64,000 nt of DNA from JBFWUW01 sp050247075. GTDB lineage: Bacteria; Planctomycetota; Planctomycetia; Pirellulales; JBFWUW01. Made by a program: the position numbers and the translations under genes. Below are positions 60,754 to 64,000 of the stretch, piece by piece (positions within the stretch are counted from its first letter, which is position 1; every line of letters begins with the position of its first letter). The DNA is taken from assembly GCA_050247075.1 (NCBI GenBank), contig JBFWUW010000027.1:1-64000 (forward strand). The letters are read 5' to 3'. A model generated the notes under the pieces. The model was not told the DNA's origin and made no database searches. It saw nothing but the letters and a program-made list of their open reading frames with translations.

Positions 60754-63638
60754 GGAAGCTCTCCCACGACTTGCGGCTGCTCCTGCTGGTTAGCCAACGC
60801 TGGCAAACCAGGGGCACCTTGTCGATGTAATGAATAAATCACCAATGGCTCGGCTGCGGCATTGGCTGCCGGATATTTAGCCCGGGCTTTCTCCACCGCT
60901 TTGCCGCGGGCCACGTCGTCGGGGCGGTAGCGGTCGTGCAGCTTACGGTGCTGTTCGGCCAGTTCTTTCTCTCCCAATGCCGTGTAGATCAGATGCAAGT
61001 TATGATGCGCCGGGGCTTGCTCCGACTCGATTTCCAGCGTCTTGTTGAACTGTGCCGCGGCTTCGCGCAGCAGCGCATCGCGTTCGGCCCTCTCCTCGGG
61101 AGCGAACTTTTTCTGCGCCTGGGCAAACAGTGTCGATCCTAGTTCGTTGATGACCTCCAGGTCGAGGCTGAAATCGAAATTGCGGCTGGGCACCTTGGTG
61201 GCCAGCACCGCGCGAAAGTTCTTCTCGGCCTCTTCCAGGTTGCCTTGTTGCCGGTTGATTCTGCCGGCCAGCCAGTTCAAGGTCCAAGAGGGGGCCGGCT
61301 CTTTGACAAAGGCCGCCGCCCGCGCCAGCACCGGAACGGCCGCATCGATGTTGCCCTCGGTATCCAGGACGCGGACCAAGTTCAGAGGGCCATGAAATTG
61401 GCCCAACTCCTCCACCTTGGTGAAAGCCGCTGCCGCTTGCCGCAGTTCGCCTTTGACTCCCGACTGGCCTTCCAACAGCAGGCCAATGCCGTAGTCGTTC
61501 CAACGCTGCCAGAGTGGAATCTCGCGCGGGGCGTTGGTAATCTCGGCTTCTATCCCTTCCACCGGCAGCGTGATGCTATCCACCGCCATAGTGGTGATGG
61601 GGAGTTCATTGCGGTACGGTTCGCCCGGCTTTTGACCGCGCAACGGCTTTTGGCCCGGCTTGACTCCCTTAGCCACGAATTCCATGTATCGCTGGTCAAA
61701 CTTGCGGTATTGAAGTTTCACTTCGATCGTGACCGGCGCGGACAGATCTTCGGGCAGGTCGAGGGCGTAATGTACGACCTGTGCCGCACCCGGCGGTATT
61801 TGATGGTTGTACAACGGCACGAAGATGTCTTGAGGGTTGCGGCGGTCAATGCGATTTCCGTCGCGATCCAGTAAGAACACGTTCAAAAAATGCGACCAGG
61901 GATCGACCTCCCCAGACTCGCTGATGCCGCCGCTGCGCCCGATGACGCGGTCGCCGCTGGTGACGGTGATATCGAGCCACAACTCGTTGGAATCAACCGT
62001 GCCTTGGGTGAAGGGATGCCCCACCTTCAGTGTACGCACCACGTTCTCTAGCAGGTAGGTGCCGCCTTGCTTAAGCGTGGGTAACTCTGGCCGCAATGGC
62101 GCGGTCAGTTCGCCATCGATGGAGCCGCCTTCCTTGATGCCAAAAATATCGACGCGGACATTGTCCTTGAGAAAGTCTTGATGGGCCTTGATGATCTCCG
62201 GTTCGTTGCGCAGCCAGGCAATGCCGGTATTGGCCGCCGGAAACAGATGGTTGTGGATCGTGCGTTTGCCGTCGTTGGCAAAGTCCTTTGCGCCAAAGTC
62301 GTTTGACTCTTGCAGCGGCATGTGGCATTGGGCGCAGTTTGTCTTGGCGGCCGGCGGATAATAAAAGCTACGCGCGCCGTGACCACTGACACCGCTTAGC
62401 AGATACGTGGTGTAGTGGTCCTGTCCGCGGAGGAAGTCCTTGTAGTGGTTAAGTTCCTTCGGCAGGCTGACTTTGTGGCAGGTTGAGCAAAACTCGGCCG
62501 TCTTGTGGAACGGCTTAAGAAACGTCTGCTTGTGAAACGAAGGCTTGGCCTTGATGAGCTGATTGTTGATCCATTGCAACGCCTCGTTCCCCTCGAATGC
62601 AAATGGGTAGTGCTGGGCTTGCTCAATGGTGTAGTCAGCGTTGCCAATCGTGCTGTTGACGTGCGTGATGGAGTGGCACACGGTGCAAGTAATGCCGGCG
62701 TGAGCGGTGGGATCCTTCACTGTGTCGTAGTCGGCCTTATCGAAGGCACCGCTGAAAAACGGCACGGGGTCGTGGCAGCCGGCGCACCAACGCGAGGCTT
62801 TCACCGAACCGTCCCGCTTGAGCGAGACCTCCCGCGTTTCCATCACGCTGGCAAAGTAGGCCGGGTTGTTAAACGAACTAAAGTGATGCACGCTATGAAA
62901 GTGCCCGGCGGCCGCGTCTTTGTGGCATTTGGTGCAATACTCGTCCATCATCAAGGCTTTAGCCGGGATGAAATTACCGTCTACCGTTTTGGCACTCGAA
63001 GGTTGGTAGTACTTGATCCCTTCGGCTGAGCCGACCTGGTTCCACGTTCGCGGATCGGCCGAGTGAAATGCCACCATCGCCGCCACCACCACGCCGACGG
63101 CGGCGGCGTACATGCCGCCGATACGCCACTTGATACGCGGCCCCACCAGCCGATGCAGCCAATACAGCCAGGCCGCCGCCAGCGGCGCGGCGATGTGCGC
63201 CCAGTAGGCCACTTCGCGGGCGCTGCCTCGCAGATCGACGAAGGTTCGTACCAGAAGCAAGCCCGTTACCAGCACCACCAGCGAGGCGGCGAACAGCGCA
63301 TAACCCATCCGCACGGCGCGGCGGTTCTTGCGATTCCGCGAAGCCAGCATGTGCAAGGTGCCAAACAACACCAGCGGCACGATCAACAGCAGGCCCAGGA
63401 CGACATGTCCCAGAAACATATAAAGATAAAAGGGCGTTTGATAAAGCCGGCCGCTGGCCCGATTGAGCCACTCCAGCACGGTAATGCTCGACAGATACAG
63501 CGAGTTTGCCCCCAGCACGGCCACCAGGCCAAACACCACAAACAACAATTTCTTGAGCTTGGGCCCAACGGCGGGTACATACACTTGCCGCCTAGGCGCG
63601 GGACCAGCGCCAGACGATGGAGGGACAGCGGTAGACAT
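60750..63638 (-). CDS. Membrane multihaem c-type cytochrome with TPR tail
   Basis: This 962-aa protein has about five N-terminal membrane helices (LLFVVFGLVAVLGANSLYL, HVVLGLLLIVPLVLFGTLHM, AAPLAAAWLYWLHRLVG and others). An exported domain with five CXXCH haem sites follows: CTKCH, CAGCH, CTVCH, CSTCH and CAQCH. A beta-rich part comes next, and then a TPR-like tail (LNWLAGRINRQQGNLEEAEK, HHNLHLIYTALGEKELAEQH). It resembles c554-type electron carriers. It should pass electrons between membrane and exported partners. The ATG at 63638 follows a GGGAG site. Confidence 0.85.
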   Translation of the reverse strand: MSTAVPPSSGAGPAPRRQVYVPAVGPKLKKLLFVVFGLVAVLGANSLYLSSITVLEWLNRASGRLYQTPFYLYMFLGHVVLGLLLIVPLVLFGTLHMLASRNRKNRRAVRMGYALFAASLVVLVTGLLLVRTFVDLRGSAREVAYWAHIAAPLAAAWLYWLHRLVGPRIKWRIGGMYAAAVGVVVAAMVAFHSADPRTWNQVGSAEGIKYYQPSSAKTVDGNFIPAKALMMDEYCTKCHKDAAAGHFHSVHHFSSFNNPAYFASVMETREVSLKRDGSVKASRWCAGCHDPVPFFSGAFDKADYDTVKDPTAHAGITCTVCHSITHVNSTIGNADYTIEQAQHYPFAFEGNEALQWINNQLIKAKPSFHKQTFLKPFHKTAEFCSTCHKVSLPKELNHYKDFLRGQDHYTTYLLSGVSGHGARSFYYPPAAKTNCAQCHMPLQESNDFGAKDFANDGKRTIHNHLFPAANTGIAWLRNEPEIIKAHQDFLKDNVRVDIFGIKEGGSIDGELTAPLRPELPTLKQGGTYLLENVVRTLKVGHPFTQGTVDSNELWLDITVTSGDRVIGRSGGISESGEVDPWSHFLNVFLLDRDGNRIDRRNPQDIFVPLYNHQIPPGAAQVVHYALDLPEDLSAPVTIEVKLQYRKFDQRYMEFVAKGVKPGQKPLRGQKPGEPYRNELPITTMAVDSITLPVEGIEAEITNAPREIPLWQRWNDYGIGLLLEGQSGVKGELRQAAAAFTKVEELGQFHGPLNLVRVLDTEGNIDAAVPVLARAAAFVKEPAPSWTLNWLAGRINRQQGNLEEAEKNFRAVLATKVPSRNFDFSLDLEVINELGSTLFAQAQKKFAPEERAERDALLREAAAQFNKTLEIESEQAPAHHNLHLIYTALGEKELAEQHRKLHDRYRPDDVARGKAVEKARAKYPAANAAAEPLVIYSLHRQGAPGLPALANQQEQPQVVGELP

Positions 63639-63680
63639 GACGGGCAATCTCCCTGAAACAGCCAGCGCTTGCCTGTAAAG

Positions 63681-63704
63681 GCCGGAAGCGGTTTCGCTTC
63701 CGGC
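63681..63704. promoter_or_regulatory. Perfect 10-bp hairpin in the leader of the cytochrome gene
   Basis: GCCGGAAGCG and CGCTTCCGGC enclose a GTTT loop about 43 bases upstream of the cytochrome ATG, on the minus strand. It may be a dispersed palindrome or a leader regulatory element. No T tract follows. The remaining DNA to 64000 shows no supported gene. Confidence 0.45.
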
Positions 63705-64000
63705 AACCAATGACAATGCACGGCCGAAAAATTCGAGCAAGAACCGACGGGCCAGATTCGCCGCTAGATCGCCCTGTTTGGGGCGCAACGGGCGCACAAA
63801 AGCCCGCGGAACATCAACGACGCGGGTACAACCATGCAAAGCAGCCTTGCCGCGCTATCCCCAGTTACCAAACGCACCGCGAAAAACGGGCACGGAAACG
63901 AGAATGGCACGCACGCTGCCGCTAGCCGCGGAGAGACTTGGGCGGCCGGTCGATGGAAGAGGGATGCCCGGCGGGAAGCCGCGGGCAGACATCCCAAATG

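Noticed and set aside
1..64000. tRNA, rRNA, insertion sequence or prophage genes
   Set aside because: I found no convincing cloverleaf, rRNA-like stretch, transposase or phage structural gene in the window by eye.

Overview
The window looks like chromosomal DNA of a planctomycete, probably a Pirellulales-type bacterium. The evidence is GC-rich sequence and protein families typical of that group: Tat-exported Gfo/Idh/MocA oxidoreductases, DUF4912, DUF4058, a BBP7-type outer-membrane barrel pair with cysteine-rich necks, CRTAC1 beside a multihaem cytochrome, DUF1844, and many exported proteins of unknown function. Kdo and lipid A transport genes (kdsB, kdsC, kdsD and a giant OstA-like protein) indicate a Gram-negative envelope with LPS. 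I saw no phage, insertion sequence, CRISPR array, rRNA or tRNA.

Layout. 0.5-4.2 kb: a zinc-ribbon/acyl-carrier fusion, then a minus-strand operon of a P-loop sulfotransferase-like protein, a class IV aminotransferase and pdxA. 4.4-12.2 kb: a membrane protein with an ABC-2 permease, a sialidase-like exoenzyme, and a ribose-type sugar ABC transporter whose ATPase and permease genes are split by an antisense DUF4058 gene. 12.4-15.5 kb: ECF sigma factor, zinc anti-sigma factor and an exported protein in a coupled operon. 15.5-20.7 kb: two Gfo/Idh/MocA oxidoreductases, a ferritin-like protein, a tiny membrane protein and a DUF4912 protein. 21.3-29.7 kb: a complete F-type ATP synthase operon (atpZ, atpI-like, atpB, E, F, H, A, G, D, C).

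29.8-37.3 kb: a small membrane protein, then a two-gene unit of a small winged-helix-like protein and a 953-aa SMC/Rad50-like coiled-coil protein. That protein has lost the Walker A lysine and carries DUF4332-like helix-hairpin-helix repeats. Two tandem exported paralogues follow. 37.3-38.2 kb holds no convincing large gene but has an AT-rich island with a near-consensus promoter. 38.2-43.1 kb: kdsD, kdsC and a 1076-aa OstA/Lpt-like protein, in the order known from proteobacterial kds-lpt loci. 43.5-49.0 kb: class II aldolase, a glycosyltransferase-like membrane protein and the tandem barrels. 49.1-57.9 kb: minus-strand RDD protein, purN, hicBA, type-2 ileS, DUF1844, pyrG and kdsB. 58.2-58.7 kb: a 65-aa orphan protein with a good promoter, then csrA. 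58.9-63.6 kb: a translationally coupled pair of a membrane multihaem cytochrome/TPR protein and a CRTAC1 protein.

Several families of short palindromic or word-type repeats run through the intergenic DNA, most strikingly at four junctions inside the atp operon. The observations I think most deserve follow-up are the degenerate SMC/DUF4332 protein with its small partner, the giant Lpt-like protein, the cytochrome/CRTAC1 pair, the zinc-ribbon acyl carrier protein and the repeat-punctuated atp operon.
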